A stretch of DNA of 64,000 nt from Proteromonas lacertae (taxonomy: Eukaryota > Sar > Bigyra > Opalinata > Proteromonadidae), in assembly GCA_002245135.1 (NCBI GenBank), contig NGBS01000880.1, positions 1-64,000 on the forward strand. Direction: 5' to 3'. A program made the position numbers and the translations under genes. Of this stretch, positions 41,049-51,692 are shown one piece after another. The notes below the pieces were generated by a model, which saw nothing but the letters and a program-made list of their open reading frames with translations, did no database searches and was not told the origin of the DNA. Position 1 is the stretch's first letter, and each line of letters opens with the position of its first letter.

Positions 41049-41923
41049 ATTTTTCACTATATATTCATTTTATTGCATATAAATGTAATTTATATGTGGA
41101 GCTATCAGCAGCAACGTTGTCTTATATTTTCTATTTACCTATTGTAGTAAAATCATGGAATATGAACGGTTATACTGCTATAGTAATAATTCTTTATCAT
41201 TGTATAAACAACAAAATAATATATATATCTAATATACTAAAAAGTTTAGGAAATGAAGTAATTTTAGAAAAGTTTAATATGTCTATGTCTTTAAATTATG
41301 CTTCAAAGTTATCTAGAATATATGGCTTTATAATTAGTAATAGAGTTAAAATGAATGATTATTTGATATTATCTGATGCTGATATGATTCCTGTATCTAA
41401 ATCATTTTTTTCTGATTTCAATTATAATAAATTCACTATCAAATCGCAAAATGAAAAAGGTTATGGCTATGGAAATAGCAAAGGAAGATGGACAATCTGT
41501 TATATGATTGCTAATAAATTCATATGGAAAGACATATTAAACGACGATATTAAGTATAATAATATAAAAGTAATTTTAGAAAACGTAATGAAAAATCAAT
41601 TTAGTAAAGGTAAAAAATATTTTGAAAGTTTTGATTATATTGATGAAGTGTATTTGCGAGATAAAATCAAGGATTGGAAAAAATACAGTTCAAATGTCAT
41701 ATTTCATATTAGAAATTGGAACAATACTAGAATTGATAGGTGTAGATGGCCAAAGAATATTTCTTTAATAAATAAGTCTAGCATCATTGACATTCATCTT
41801 CCCAGATTAGATAATAATGAAGAAAAAATATGGAAATTACACATAATGCCATTGCAACAATATTTATATAACTATACACCATTTGGGATGGATTATATTC
41901 AACACATACTGTCTCTTAATTGA
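41021..41923 (+). CDS. Membrane-anchored GT-A type glycosyltransferase
   Basis: About 300 residues from ATG 41,021. Two hydrophobic stretches, then WNMNGYTAIVIIL, and YLILSDADMIPVS with the DAD metal motif. NSKGRWTICYMIA, FDYIDEVYLRDKI and a Trp/Arg-rich C-terminal block follow. It is the same general kind as nucleotide-diphosphosugar transferases of protists. Its start overlaps the divergent GT-D gene, so one or both probably begin at a later Met. Confidence 0.6.
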   Translation: MLYIWILLAYFSLYIHFIAYKCNLYVELSAATLSYIFYLPIVVKSWNMNGYTAIVIILYHCINNKIIYISNILKSLGNEVILEKFNMSMSLNYASKLSRIYGFIISNRVKMNDYLILSDADMIPVSKSFFSDFNYNKFTIKSQNEKGYGYGNSKGRWTICYMIANKFIWKDILNDDIKYNNIKVILENVMKNQFSKGKKYFESFDYIDEVYLRDKIKDWKKYSSNVIFHIRNWNNTRIDRCRWPKNISLINKSSIIDIHLPRLDNNEEKIWKLHIMPLQQYLYNYTPFGMDYIQHILSLN

Positions 41924-41989
41924 TATTTAGAAAAATTAATTATACTTTATATTTTATTACTTATATTATTCATTTATATATATAATTAC

Positions 41990-42035
41990 ATTATTATTTG
42001 TGGTTTAGGCAATAAAATACCAATAATTGTTTTTA
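41990..42035 (+). pseudogene. Remnant of a GLGNKIP fucosyltransferase-like gene
   Basis: CGLGNKIPIIVFI is read here, the donor-loop motif of the gene at 11,930-12,901. Sequence on both sides is unrelated. At 42,040-42,100 a GC-richer stretch (GGTAACCTTGTAAGGGCC) matches 52,769-52,788 in the Polinton C remnant, so another rearranged piece is joined here. Confidence 0.55.
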
Positions 42036-42100
42036 TATAATCTGACTCTGCGATTCATCTTGGTAACCTTGTAAGGGCCTTGAAGATCATATTAGTTTTA

Positions 42101-42270
42101 CGAGTCATCAAGTTTGGCATTTATGTAACGACTCTTTCCAAAAAACATATTCTTTGTTGAATACACATTTAAAGAGAATTTGTTCTTTGGAAAGAGTCGT
42201 TACAGAAATGTCATACTTGATGTCTGTACAAGTATTATGAAATTTAGCAACATTTAATTACAAGAATCTG
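42101..42270. mobile_element. MITE of the Tc1-like family (ends only)
   Basis: About 170 bp composed of AACGACTCTTTCCAAAAAAC and its complement GGAAAGAGTCGTTACAGAAA plus sub-terminal ATTTAGCAACATTTAATTAC, all as in the ends of the 7,188-8,845 element; followed by TA at its right border. Foldback structure, no gene. Confidence 0.75.
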
Positions 42271-42275
42271 TAACA

Positions 42276-42420
42276 AAAGTATATATTGCAGATATATGTT
42301 ATATGACAAAGTAAGTATAAAAGAAACAATTTTTCATTTAAATAAGTAATAATATACATATAATTTGTTTTAAAAATGTTTGGTAAACAAACAGCCTACT
42401 CTAACAAACTGTGCACAACA
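42276..42420. mobile_element. Right-end fragment of a foldback MITE
   Basis: AAAGTAAGTATAAAAGAAAC...GTTTGGTAAACAAACAG...CTGTGCACAACA corresponds to the right arm of 15,212-15,851 with divergence. The left part is missing. Confidence 0.6.
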
Positions 42421-42491
42421 ATATGGAAGTATTAGAATTATAATCACTATTTTCATATTATAACTAAAATAGGTAATAAATAGATATTCGA

Positions 42492-43765
42492 TCATTTAAA
42501 TTGTCTTTGCCACCAATTATCATTTCTAAGACAAAATACATATCCTTTGTTAATAAATTTCAATTCATGAATAATTATTAGTTGAGTATTTATATTGATA
42601 AGATCAAGTATATCACCTTCATTATTAATTATATCAACATGTAAAGATTGTTTAATCATATTTGAAGGAATTTTATTGGAATGCAAAAATGAATTTTCTC
42701 TATAATTCTTTCCACATTTCTTTTCAAAGTATTCCAAATTATACAATCTCACAAAAGTGCAATATGTATCACCATTACATGGAAAACGAGGAAAAATAAT
42801 ACTTCTGTTCAATTTTTTGCTAATATATATCAATGTTGATAATACATTTGTTATATTTGAGGTATTTAAATAGAAGTATCTTTTACTGTAGTATAAATAA
42901 TTAATTGATGTTGATGAATAATAACCATTATTATCTAAAGCATATATTCCTAATTCTTTCATCCTATACATTTTAGCCACAATACCAAAAGTATAATCAT
43001 TATGAAACCCTATTAGATTTAAGACATTTGAAGATCTATTATATAAGAAATTAATTCTATTGAAGAAGTTATATCCATCCATAATAATATCTATATTCAA
43101 TGATTTTACATGAGAAAAATTAATAGATTTCATATACCTATTTGCTAAACTTTGTTCAGAATAGCTCCATTCATATGATGTGCAATTATTTTCAATTGAG
43201 ATCAAATCATTTAAATAATTAATAGTAAACTTGCTTCTCTTTAGTAGTCTATATTTATTCATAATATAAATTATATATACACTAATCCATAATTTAAAAC
43301 ATTACATATAACGCTATCACATGCTAATATTAAATCGATTGAAGAACTGAAATACTTTAATAGTTCATTAGGATTTTTGAAGAAGTATATATCAGCATCT
43401 AGTGCTAATAAATAATTTGTTTGTTTTATATATTTCATAAAAATAGGATGTTTTAGTCTCATTTTTTTAGCAAATCCAATTGTATGAATTTTATTTCCAT
43501 ATACATTCTCTTCAACTAATTTGGGAGAAATTTCAACTGGCAAATTATACCTTCTACATTTTTCATACATTTTGGATGATGTTGCAATTACTTTAAAATT
43601 TTGAATATTATAGTATTTAATTACAGAAATATAAAAATTTCTCACTACATCAAAATAATATAAATCAGCAGGAACTATTATTAAAAATTTCATTTTTAAT
43701 AAAGATGATAAAAATAAAAATAATATAAATAAAATACTTGTAATATAGAACTTATGATACAACAT
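42492..43765 (-). CDS. GT77-like nucleotide-diphosphosugar transferase, two exons (intact copy)
   Basis: Exon 1 43,765-43,281 and exon 2 43,248-42,492 are joined by removing a 32-nt GTATAT...ATAG intron (43,249-43,280), giving about 413 residues in one frame. Without splicing the gene would be split at the same site as copy A. N-terminal anchor (FYITSILFILFLFLSSLL), LALDADIYFFKNPNE (DAD metal motif), DLILACDSVICNVLNYGLV crossing the splice site, then YSEQSLANRYM, as in the N..G...R / DQ region of GT77-like enzymes. Probably Golgi-located. Confidence 0.75.
43249..43280 (-). other. Predicted 32-nt intron
   Basis: Minus-strand GTATATATAATTT...AAATATAG, interrupting a codon after its second base. 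The same intron is at 14,379-14,410 in copy A. It matches the 28- and 39-nt introns of the 19.2-kb gene in both end sequences. Confidence 0.7.
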
Positions 43766-43772
43766 TTGGTTT

Positions 43773-44807
43773 TTATATACTTTTATAATTATTAAGATTA
43801 TTTAAAAGAAATATTTCAAAAGGATTAAATCCATGAATTAACATATATTTATGTATATTATTTAGTAAAATAGATAAATTTTTAGGAAGATCTCTTATAA
43901 TATATTGAGATATGTCAATTATTGATATGTTATTATACTTGTATAAATATCCCATAAAAACATCTTCAATCCAAATCTTGGGATTTACATATTCTATAGA
44001 TTTACTTAACAATTTAATGGTATTAAGAGGTATAATATATCCTACACCTTGCAAATAAGGCGGATATAAACTCTCTTTTATAATGTCATATGGAACATAA
44101 TGGCTATACTTTCTATTTCTTAACACATGTGTTTTTGATATTTTACCTATAGCATAATTAGAGCTACTTATTTTTATATTATTCAACCATTTAACAATCA
44201 AAGAAATGTTGATAAATACATCTATATCAGTTTTTAGCAAATATTTATAATTACAGTTTGCTGACCATAATATCATATGTACAGTTTGAATGCTAAGATT
44301 AAAATAAGAAGATTTTTCATTAAATTGCAATATGTCTTTATATAAATATGATTCATACCTCAACTTATTATTAACTTCATTTGAAATACTTTTAGATGTA
44401 ATATACACCAATTTATATTCTTTAGACTTAAAATGACTTTTTCGTGATAAAAATCTTTCATAAAATTCCTCTGGTCTGGAATGTATAACAATCAGCAAAT
44501 ATATAAAATGATTATCTATTGTCGGAGAAATTAATATAGAATTATCTAAAGGATAACAAAACAAATAGTTATTTGGATGTCCACCATATCCTATTTTTCT
44601 AAATTTAGATTTTTTTCTCATTTTAATAATATCATTCATACGCTTTATTTTTGAAAAATTTAGATATACATACTTATCACGCAAAAACTGATAATATTCT
44701 GATATAAAAATGGATTTAGTATGATATAAAATCAACTCTTTGATTGCTTGAATAAAGTAAATTATTACTAATATTACTACTATAAAATAGAGAAATACAA
44801 GTAGCAT
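43773..44807 (-). CDS. GT31-type glycosyltransferase (beta-1,3-galactosyltransferase-like)
   Basis: 344 residues. N-terminal anchor LVFLYFIVVILVIIYFI. Family order: FIYLLIVIHSRPEEFYERFLSR (first block), ESYLYKDILQFN...YFNLSIQTVHMILW (the 'E...y.Dil...D.Y.NLtlK' block), YLLKTDIDVFIN (DxD), YPPYLQGVGYIIPL, and WIEDVFMGYL (the ED(V)xxG motif). All in the usual positions, so it is probably active. It is the intact parent of 16,673-17,187. GT31 enzymes add Gal or GlcNAc to surface glycans in the Golgi. Confidence 0.82.
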   Translation of the reverse strand: MLLVFLYFIVVILVIIYFIQAIKELILYHTKSIFISEYYQFLRDKYVYLNFSKIKRMNDIIKMRKKSKFRKIGYGGHPNNYLFCYPLDNSILISPTIDNHFIYLLIVIHSRPEEFYERFLSRKSHFKSKEYKLVYITSKSISNEVNNKLRYESYLYKDILQFNEKSSYFNLSIQTVHMILWSANCNYKYLLKTDIDVFINISLIVKWLNNIKISSSNYAIGKISKTHVLRNRKYSHYVPYDIIKESLYPPYLQGVGYIIPLNTIKLLSKSIEYVNPKIWIEDVFMGYLYKYNNISIIDISQYIIRDLPKNLSILLNNIHKYMLIHGFNPFEIFLLNNLNNYKSI

Positions 44808-44858
44808 AATTCCTGTTACTTACGTTATACACTTTTATTAAATATTTAATCAATACAG

Positions 44859-45696
44859 TTTATATATTATATTATTAATTAATATTATTATACATTACAT
44901 AATAAATATATATAAAAGTAATAATGTAAGAAATAACGTAGTTCATTGGGAAAATATCAATTTTGTTTACATATATAATTTTTCTTTAAACCCTACAAAT
45001 TTTTCATATCATAGAATTACTATTTTCATTATATCGTCAGTTAATCATAATTATATAAGATATAATCTAAAAAAAACATGGATTCAGTTGTGCTTACAAA
45101 TATCTTGCATATATTATTTTGTTATAGCTACAAAAGGATATTTAAATTCAATTAACAAAGAAAGTAAAAATGATATAATTGGAATTGATATTATAGACAG
45201 TTATTACAATTTGACTATTCTAACAGCCAATATATATAAATACTACGCACTAAATAATCTACATTCAGATTATATTATAAAAAATGATGATGATATTTAT
45301 CCAAATATTCCACTTATAATGTTGTATATAAACATATATATAAACAAATTAAAAATTTCAGGGTATTACTATCCAAAGATGAAAGTTTCCAGAAATAGGA
45401 CCTATTCTGTATATTTACCTATTTTTCTCTACCCAAATGAATTCTTTCCAAATTTTGTAGCAGGTGGTTTTGTGATAACTCACACTAATTATATGGCACA
45501 TTTTTATAAAGAGCTTAAAATAATGAGAAAAATTATTTATAGAGAAGATATGAATATGGCTGTAGTTTATAAAAGATTTAATATAAATTTTCAAAAAATA
45601 AACAAATATTATCATAGACGAGAAAAGTGTATTTCTTTAAAACGTAAGTTACATGATATTTGCTGGCATGGATATTTCAGAGAAAAGTGTGAATAA
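44859..45696 (+). pseudogene. GT31-type glycosyltransferase lacking a visible start codon
   Basis: The frame is open from 44,842 to the stop at 45,694-45,696 but has no ATG. It begins with an anchor-like stretch (LYIILLINIIIHYIINIY), then RITIFIISSVNHNYIRYNLKKTW (first GT31 block), DSYYNLTILTANIYKY, IIKNDDDIYPN (DDD), FVAGGFVIT and REDMNMAVVYKRF. A 35-nt GTTATAC...TACAG intron (44,824-44,858) could connect to an upstream exon, but I find no convincing ATG. Either spliced from a missed exon or a dead gene. Partly copied at 51.2-51.6 kb. Confidence 0.6.
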
Positions 45697-45742
45697 GTTA
45701 TTTCAAATAGTGAATATGTTAGTTATTATTTATATTATTTCA

Positions 45743-46738
45743 TTATTGTAGAGTGTTTATTAGTATTTCAATTGGATGTAATCCATGAACAAAAACTTTG
45801 TTACGAATATCTATTAAATTGGTTTTTCTTTTATAAGTAATTTCTGAATATTTGAATATATCAAGATATTTTAATTTACAATATTTCATTATGTCTCCAA
45901 ACATAGCATCTTCAATCCAAATTAATCTCTTTTCATGTTTAATAAATGAAGCTATACATCTCAGTGATGCTGATTTAAAAAGAAAACCTGGTCCATATGG
46001 ATAAGCAGGGTAACTGATGAAAGAAGTTGTTTTATTAATGCATATAACTGACCATTTTGCATTCATTGAGCAAGGTATCTTAGGATATTTTTGAATTGCG
46101 CCTATTACTGATACATTACTATTAACAGCATTTATAATATTTAATATCATTGTTATATTAAAATATGTGTCAATATCAAGTTTCATAATCCATTTAACGT
46201 TTACGCATTTACGGTATGTAAATAAATAAAAGCATGACATAATTAACGAACAATTATAGTAATTTGATAGAATATCAAATATTATAATATCGTGATATAA
46301 TTCTATTTCTTTTTCCATTAAGTTAGATATGTTATTATCATTTGTTTTACCTGTAATGAAAGAATATTTTTTATTATTTATTAAATACATTACTCTTCTT
46401 ATTATCATTCTTTCATATATTAATTCTGGTCTTGTTAATACACCTATAAAAATATTTGTGTTACAGCATTCTATTTCATTATACTTACTACATAATAATA
46501 ACATAGATTTTTTTATATATGATTGATGTTGCGATAATATAATTGATGGAATCTTATATTTGGTTTTATTTCTACCGCAAGATAAATCTCCACTTATTGA
46601 TATACATTTTTTATAAATTTGTAGTTCCTGTTTTATTTTATGATCTATATTTTCAAAATAATTATTATATCTACAACTGTGAATAAATAAATTATAAATA
46701 CATAAAAGAAAGTAAAAGAATGTTAAATAATATTTCAA
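45743..46738 (-). CDS. GT31-type glycosyltransferase, start uncertain
   Basis: About 331 codons with an N-terminal hydrophobic anchor (YLTFFYFLLCIYNLFI), but the first codon is TTG and the next in-frame Met is at residue 78, so a small upstream exon is likely. Motifs: IFIGVLTRPELIYERMIIRRVMY, ELYHDIIIFDILSNYYNCSLIM, WIMKLDIDTYFN (DxD), YPYGPGFLF and WIEDAMFGDIM. The last two blocks are the usual GT31 'Y..G.G' and 'ED...G' motifs. The end KVFVHGLHPIEIL is nearly repeated at 37,915. Confidence 0.75.
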   Translation of the reverse strand: MKYYLTFFYFLLCIYNLFIHSCRYNNYFENIDHKIKQELQIYKKCISISGDLSCGRNKTKYKIPSIILSQHQSYIKKSMLLLCSKYNEIECCNTNIFIGVLTRPELIYERMIIRRVMYLINNKKYSFITGKTNDNNISNLMEKEIELYHDIIIFDILSNYYNCSLIMSCFYLFTYRKCVNVKWIMKLDIDTYFNITMILNIINAVNSNVSVIGAIQKYPKIPCSMNAKWSVICINKTTSFISYPAYPYGPGFLFKSASLRCIASFIKHEKRLIWIEDAMFGDIMKYCKLKYLDIFKYSEITYKRKTNLIDIRNKVFVHGLHPIEILINTLQ

Positions 46739-47535
46739 TTTATTTTATGAAATTGTAATATTTCTACAAAGTGCATGCTTAAATTATTTCTACAAGGTGA
46801 TTAGTTGATTAATAAATCTAAACAGTGTAATTATTTAGTAATTATTCTTATATACATATCATAACTGTTAATAATGTAAAATTTAGTATATAATTTTGAC
46901 ATTTCATTCTTACTACCTATATATTTATTATATTTATTCATTATATGTTATAGGTAGTTTTTTCCCCCTATCCTTTCAGCTATCATTTCTTAAAAGAATC
47001 ATCTAAATAAATATTTATATATTCAAGAATACTTTTTTATTTTTCTATCTCCTGTATTCTTTTACTTAAGTTATTTAAAATATAAGTTATGAACCAAAAC
47101 TGATAATTATATTCTTCTGTTTTATTATTAAATTTACTACATCTTGATAATCCATATAATCTGATGTAATTATATTTTCAATAAAAATGAAAAATATATA
47201 TATCTAAGTGTAAAATATGTCGAACTTAGCTCAATACTAAAGTGACTATATTTCACATCAGATGCTATATTAAAATAGAGTTGAAATATAACAGAAACAT
47301 ACCACCAATGAAAGAAAGGTGAACTATTTTCTTTTAGAAATCATTATTTAGAAATCATTGTCAGATAGAAGCAAAAAATCGCTAACTAAATTATAAAAAA
47401 TATTTTGAAGAGAAAGATATATATATAAGTTTCATAATAATTATTAGCTTTGAAGAATAAGCAGTGATTAATATGTATTTGTTTAAAATATGTTGAATAA
47501 TAAGACCAAATTAATAATCTACATACTTTGTAAGA
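46739..47535. other. AT-rich intergenic stretch
   Basis: No gene or clear repeat; poly-A/T tracts and one GTTTTTTCCCCCT run near 46,957. Probably 5' regions and old transposon debris. Confidence 0.4.
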
Positions 47536-47622
47536 GCAGGTTGTTTGTTTGCCAGACAATTTTATAACAAACTAAATGCATATTCTTGCTTATTTTGATG
47601 AAAAAATGTTACTTTTATACTG
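47536..47622. mobile_element. Left-end fragment of a foldback MITE
   Basis: GGTTGTTTGTTTGCCAGACAATTTTATAACAAACTAAATGCATATTCTTGCTT corresponds, with changes, to the outer part of the 15,212-15,851 left arm (TTGTCT...CAGACACTTTTAAAACTAACTAAATG). Inner part lost. Confidence 0.45.
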
Positions 47623-47778
47623 TTGTGTATAAAATTATAGTGACTAAAATGAATTAATAGAGAAAATTAGGATTACTGAATTTTTACTTATTGAGGATTT
47701 AAGTTAGAAGAAATAAAACATATAAAATTAATTAAGGATTTTAGTTCATTATTCTCTTAAATGACAAAATAGATACTT

Positions 47779-48330
47779 ATGATTTTTCTATTCTCATTTG
47801 TTTCTATTTATATGTTAAAATACATAAATAGAATAGATAAAAACAAATCATTTTTAAGTGATGAAAGAAAACATAATACACCTCCATCTTTTTTAGTACT
47901 ACTTAATAACAAGTTGTTAATTTACATAGCTGTAAAAGATGAAAGATATAAAGTCATTAGAATATTAAGAGGAATGTTTTTAAATATTAGGAAATCTAAT
48001 ATAAGATAAGAAGAGAGTCTTATTATAATTTACCATATATTGATGACTTTTATATGTTTACGAAAACCTTATCATGTAAAGAAACAATGAAGATGACTAA
48101 ATATATAACATCTACAAAGAATGTAATTGCGTTAAGATTTCATGATGTAATTTCTAATGATATACATTGCACAATTGATATTTAAGATGGGCATTGTCGT
48201 CATACAAGACTAATACCAGCTGATTCAAAATCATTTTGCATAAATTTATCTAATGACTATATTTTGAATATTATTATAGTATTATATTTTGAAGATTACG
48301 AAACGGCTATTTTTATTTTAGCCTCCGTAC
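47779..48330 (+). pseudogene. Unrecognised anchored host protein, decayed
   Basis: ATG 47,779 is followed by MIFLFSFVSIYMLKYINR (anchor) and 76 codons. After a frame change near 48,003 the sequence LPYIDDFYMFTKTLSCKE...VIALRFHDVISNDIHC continues, meets an in-frame TAA near 48,183, then RLIPADSKSFCINL...EDYETAIFIL. Arrangement suggests another Golgi-type enzyme, possibly a glycosyltransferase, but no family motif is clear. Confidence 0.35.
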
Positions 48331-50035
48331 ATCGTCAAAAATTTTTGTGTTTAAACAATTTATAACATAATCTGTCAATGTATCAGAAAAAGATAAGGTA
48401 AGATGATTACTATCTTTATATACTATAATTCCATTTAATACAAATTGTATTCTTTTGTTAATACAAATGTATTTATTCATGTTGCAATATTTTACTTTTT
48501 TGTTGTTAATAAAGGGTAATGATGTAACTGATGAATTAATTCCAAGTAATGCATAACATTTATTTTTATCTGATGATGAGTATATACAGTTTAATGGATT
48601 CATATATAGAAAAGGAATATCATCAATAATATATATATGGGATGTAAAATTTGATATCAAAGAAATAAATTTACGAAATGGACATTTAAAATAGTAATAT
48701 TTACAATCCATGAATTAGACATAAAAAAGGATGATATAATAATTGTATAATAACTTTTGGCTATTTGAGCAAATACTTCTACTCTTTTAAATAGATTTAT
48801 ATTCTCTATATAATTTGCATGAAAATATTTCTTATAATTCCATATTTTTTTGTTTTTGCAATACGAATAATTGAAGGAAACCATTGTTCTAAATGTGAAT
48901 CACCTAATAACAATAAGCATTTAATTGTTTTACTCTTAATAGGATAATATTTTTTAATTAACTCATATACAATTAAGTATTCTCTCATTGGATCAATTTT
49001 TGGTGCAATAATTACATTTTTATATTTCAGATAATAGTATTTTTCTTTCTTTATTATGTACAATATTACAATCAAAGGTGAAATAATTGAATAAAAGAAC
49101 AGAAATTTCTTATTTAACTTCTTCATCTTTGAAAGGAGATATGATAAAATGAATAAGTATATTAAGAAGTTGACATAATTAAGATTGTATCGTAATTGAA
49201 AGAAAGGATAATGAATAAGATATATTTCATATGATAGATTTCCAAGTATATATAAAATATGATTGTTAAGAATGAAATATTTGTCAAGAAGATTCATATG
49301 AATAACTCTAAGTAAATACCATGCTGCTACATTTATTATTACAAACTTGAATATTTTTTGAATATGAATATTCACAGACTGAATTATGATTATTAAATAT
49401 ATATTACATAATTGAATAATATTAGGATAATAGATAGATATAAAATCTGCATTAGAAACAATCCCCAGAATATACTCATATATTCTACATATAATTATAT
49501 AGTATGAAAAAGCAGAGTTCTTTGATATATTAAAAGAAAATACAAATATACTTATCACACCTATAATATATAGTATTCTTTTGTAATACAAAAAACATAA
49601 AAAAAGGATGGGATAGAAAATATATATTTGTTGTTGTAATGAAATATACCACAAATGTAATACATATGATGGATTATCATACTGACTAAAGTAATCAATT
49701 TCTTTTCTGTAAAAATAGATATTACCACTAATTTTTATTACTGCAATAATTTCTGTATATAAACTTTTAACTCTATTATAACTTTCGTTTATAGTAAATA
49801 ATAATATCAAAATGACTGTAGAAAATAATTGAGGGCAGATACTTATAATTCTTTTATAGTAAAAATTAAATGTGATGAATTTTCTATTAACAGATATAAG
49901 TGTGTTAATATATCCAGAAATTTGTAAAAAAATACTTACACTTAAATATCCATTCTGAAGTTTTGAACAATGAAATAGAAAAATGAATAATATAGAAATA
50001 CCACGAAGATGTTGCAGATATATATTATGAATCAT
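48313..50035 (-). pseudogene. OafA-type acyltransferase with SGNH domain, two frame breaks
   Basis: Part 1 (50,035-48,806): membrane acyltransferase-3 domain beginning YLQHLRGISILFIFLFHCSKL, with about ten hydrophobic segments, LWYISLQQQIY ('HxWxLxxExQxY'-like, with Gln for Glu) and a loop leading to LLLLGDSHLEQWFPS, block I of an SGNH hydrolase/esterase. Part 2 (about 48,860-48,700): FKRVEVFAQIAKSYYTII. Part 3 (48,711-48,313): IVYKDSNHLTLSFSDTL, block V with the DxxH pair. A poly-A run near 48,855 and a site near 48,700 shift the frame. Such enzymes O-acetylate surface sugars; the family is mainly bacterial. Confidence 0.7.
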
Positions 50036-50351
50036 TTCTGTACAAATAGTATGAAAAAAGCGCCACTATGGTCTAAATAAGAAAGCGCCACTATCGATTT
50101 CTTCTCCTTTTTGTAACTTTCGGATTATCTTTCTAAGTCTCTCTGGCTTTATACCAGTTATGTCTAAATATTTCAGTAACGAGTAATTCAGCAGCTGAAA
50201 AGGAGTTGGCGCGAAAATCAATAATGATTAAGGCTTGAAGCTCGGCATTATTGAATGACAAAGAAAACTTCTTATGTGAAAATATTCGTTACAAAACTTT
50301 GGTTTGGAAAAGTTGAGTGAGAAGGATTTAATTGTTATTGAAAAATACTGT
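50036..50351 (-). pseudogene. Transposase N-terminal remnant with AAGCGCCACTAT repeats
   Basis: AAGCGCCACTATGG and AAGCGCCACTATCG occur as direct repeats about 26 nt apart at 50,057-50,098. Read on the minus strand, the region gives AELQALIIIDFRANSFSAAEL and, in another frame, KPERLRKIIRKLQKGEEI, typical of helix-rich N-terminal domains of transposases. Family not determined. It separates the OafA gene from the duplicated mosaic. Confidence 0.35.
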
Positions 50352-51616
50352 ACATCAAAATAATATAAATAAAGTACTTGTAATATAGAACTTATGATAC
50401 AACACTTGGTTTTTATATACTTTTATCATTATTATCAGGGTTGTATAAATAGGTAACCTATAGGTTATAGGTAAAACCTTTAATCTAGCTTTGACCGTTG
50501 GTCTGTCAAACCTCAAGCATTATTTTGTTAAAATCTATTTTAATTACATACTGAGTAACATTAATACAAACTATCATACTATATAAAATATTATTTCTGC
50601 TTCTTGTTTTACTTTAATTACCATAGTTATGACTAAGATTGGTTGAAATTGTATAAAAATCTATTCTGATATATTATAATTCATCTACAAACTACTCAAT
50701 AGTGATATTTAACATATTTATAAACAACTTGTTATTTTGATGATTAATTTATATTGATTACTATCTCTAAAAAACAAATATAAATGTAATTATAATAATA
50801 AATCTCTATTTCTGGATATTAATGATTAGTCTTCAATAAGTCTCTTACTTTCTCAGTTTCTGAAAATAAATAAGCATTATAAAACTCTCTTAGAGGTATA
50901 CTATATCCTAGCTTGAAGCAAAACCTTCTAAAATCTGGTGAGTCTAATATTGTGGTACTGACTGACTGCCTTGAAGGTTATTAATTTACATAGATCTTTG
51001 TTGACAGAATCTGAATTGACTATGGCTTTTACCATATGCAATAATCTGAATATTTTATTTTAATCACGTTTTCCAATACATTTTGAAGTAGTTAAAATGT
51101 TACTTCTCTAACATACAGCAATTGAATAAATACACAACTCTTTTGATGCGATAGGGGGTAATGTTATACATACTTATCACGCAAAAACTGATAATATTCT
51201 GATATAAAAATGGATTTAGTATGATATAAAATCAACTCTTTGATTGCTTGAATAAAGTAAATTATTACTAATATTACTACTATAAAATAGAGAAATACAA
51301 GTAGCATAATTCCTGTTATTTACGTTATACACTTTTATTAAATATTTAATCAATACAGTTTATATATTATATTATTAATTAATATTATTATACATTACAT
51401 AATAAATATATATAAAAGTAATAATGTAAGAAATAACGTAGTTCATTGGGAAAATATCAATTTTGTTTACATATATAATTTTTCTTTAAACCCTACAAAT
51501 TTTTCATATCATAGAATATATGATGATGTTTATCCAAATATTCCACTTATAATGTTTTATATAAATGTATACATAAACAAATTAAAAATTTCAGGGTATT
51601 ACTATCCAAAGATGAT
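50352..51616. repeat. Mosaic of segments copied from both GT islands
   Basis: 50,352-50,435 copies the 5' end of GT77-like copy A (with its GTG start change); 50,436-51,165 copies the left part of the hAT element but without the foldback MITE; 51,166-51,517 copies 44,665-45,015; 51,518-51,616 copies about 45,285-45,383, with the DNA between deleted. The last part ends abruptly at Polinton C sequence. So several copy-and-join events built this block. Confidence 0.88.
50436..51165. mobile_element. Left part of the hAT element, MITE-free copy
   Basis: Starts CAGGGTTGTATAAATAGG and follows 14,861-16,240 closely, minus the 640-bp MITE (empty site AATGT at 50,783-50,787). The right terminal repeat is absent. 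Confidence 0.88.
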
Positions 51617-51692
51617 CTTTTTCCCTACGGGGTCTACTTCCTGTTGGATGATCTTCAAGGGAAGTACTTGATAAATTCCTTAAGTAAAAGCC

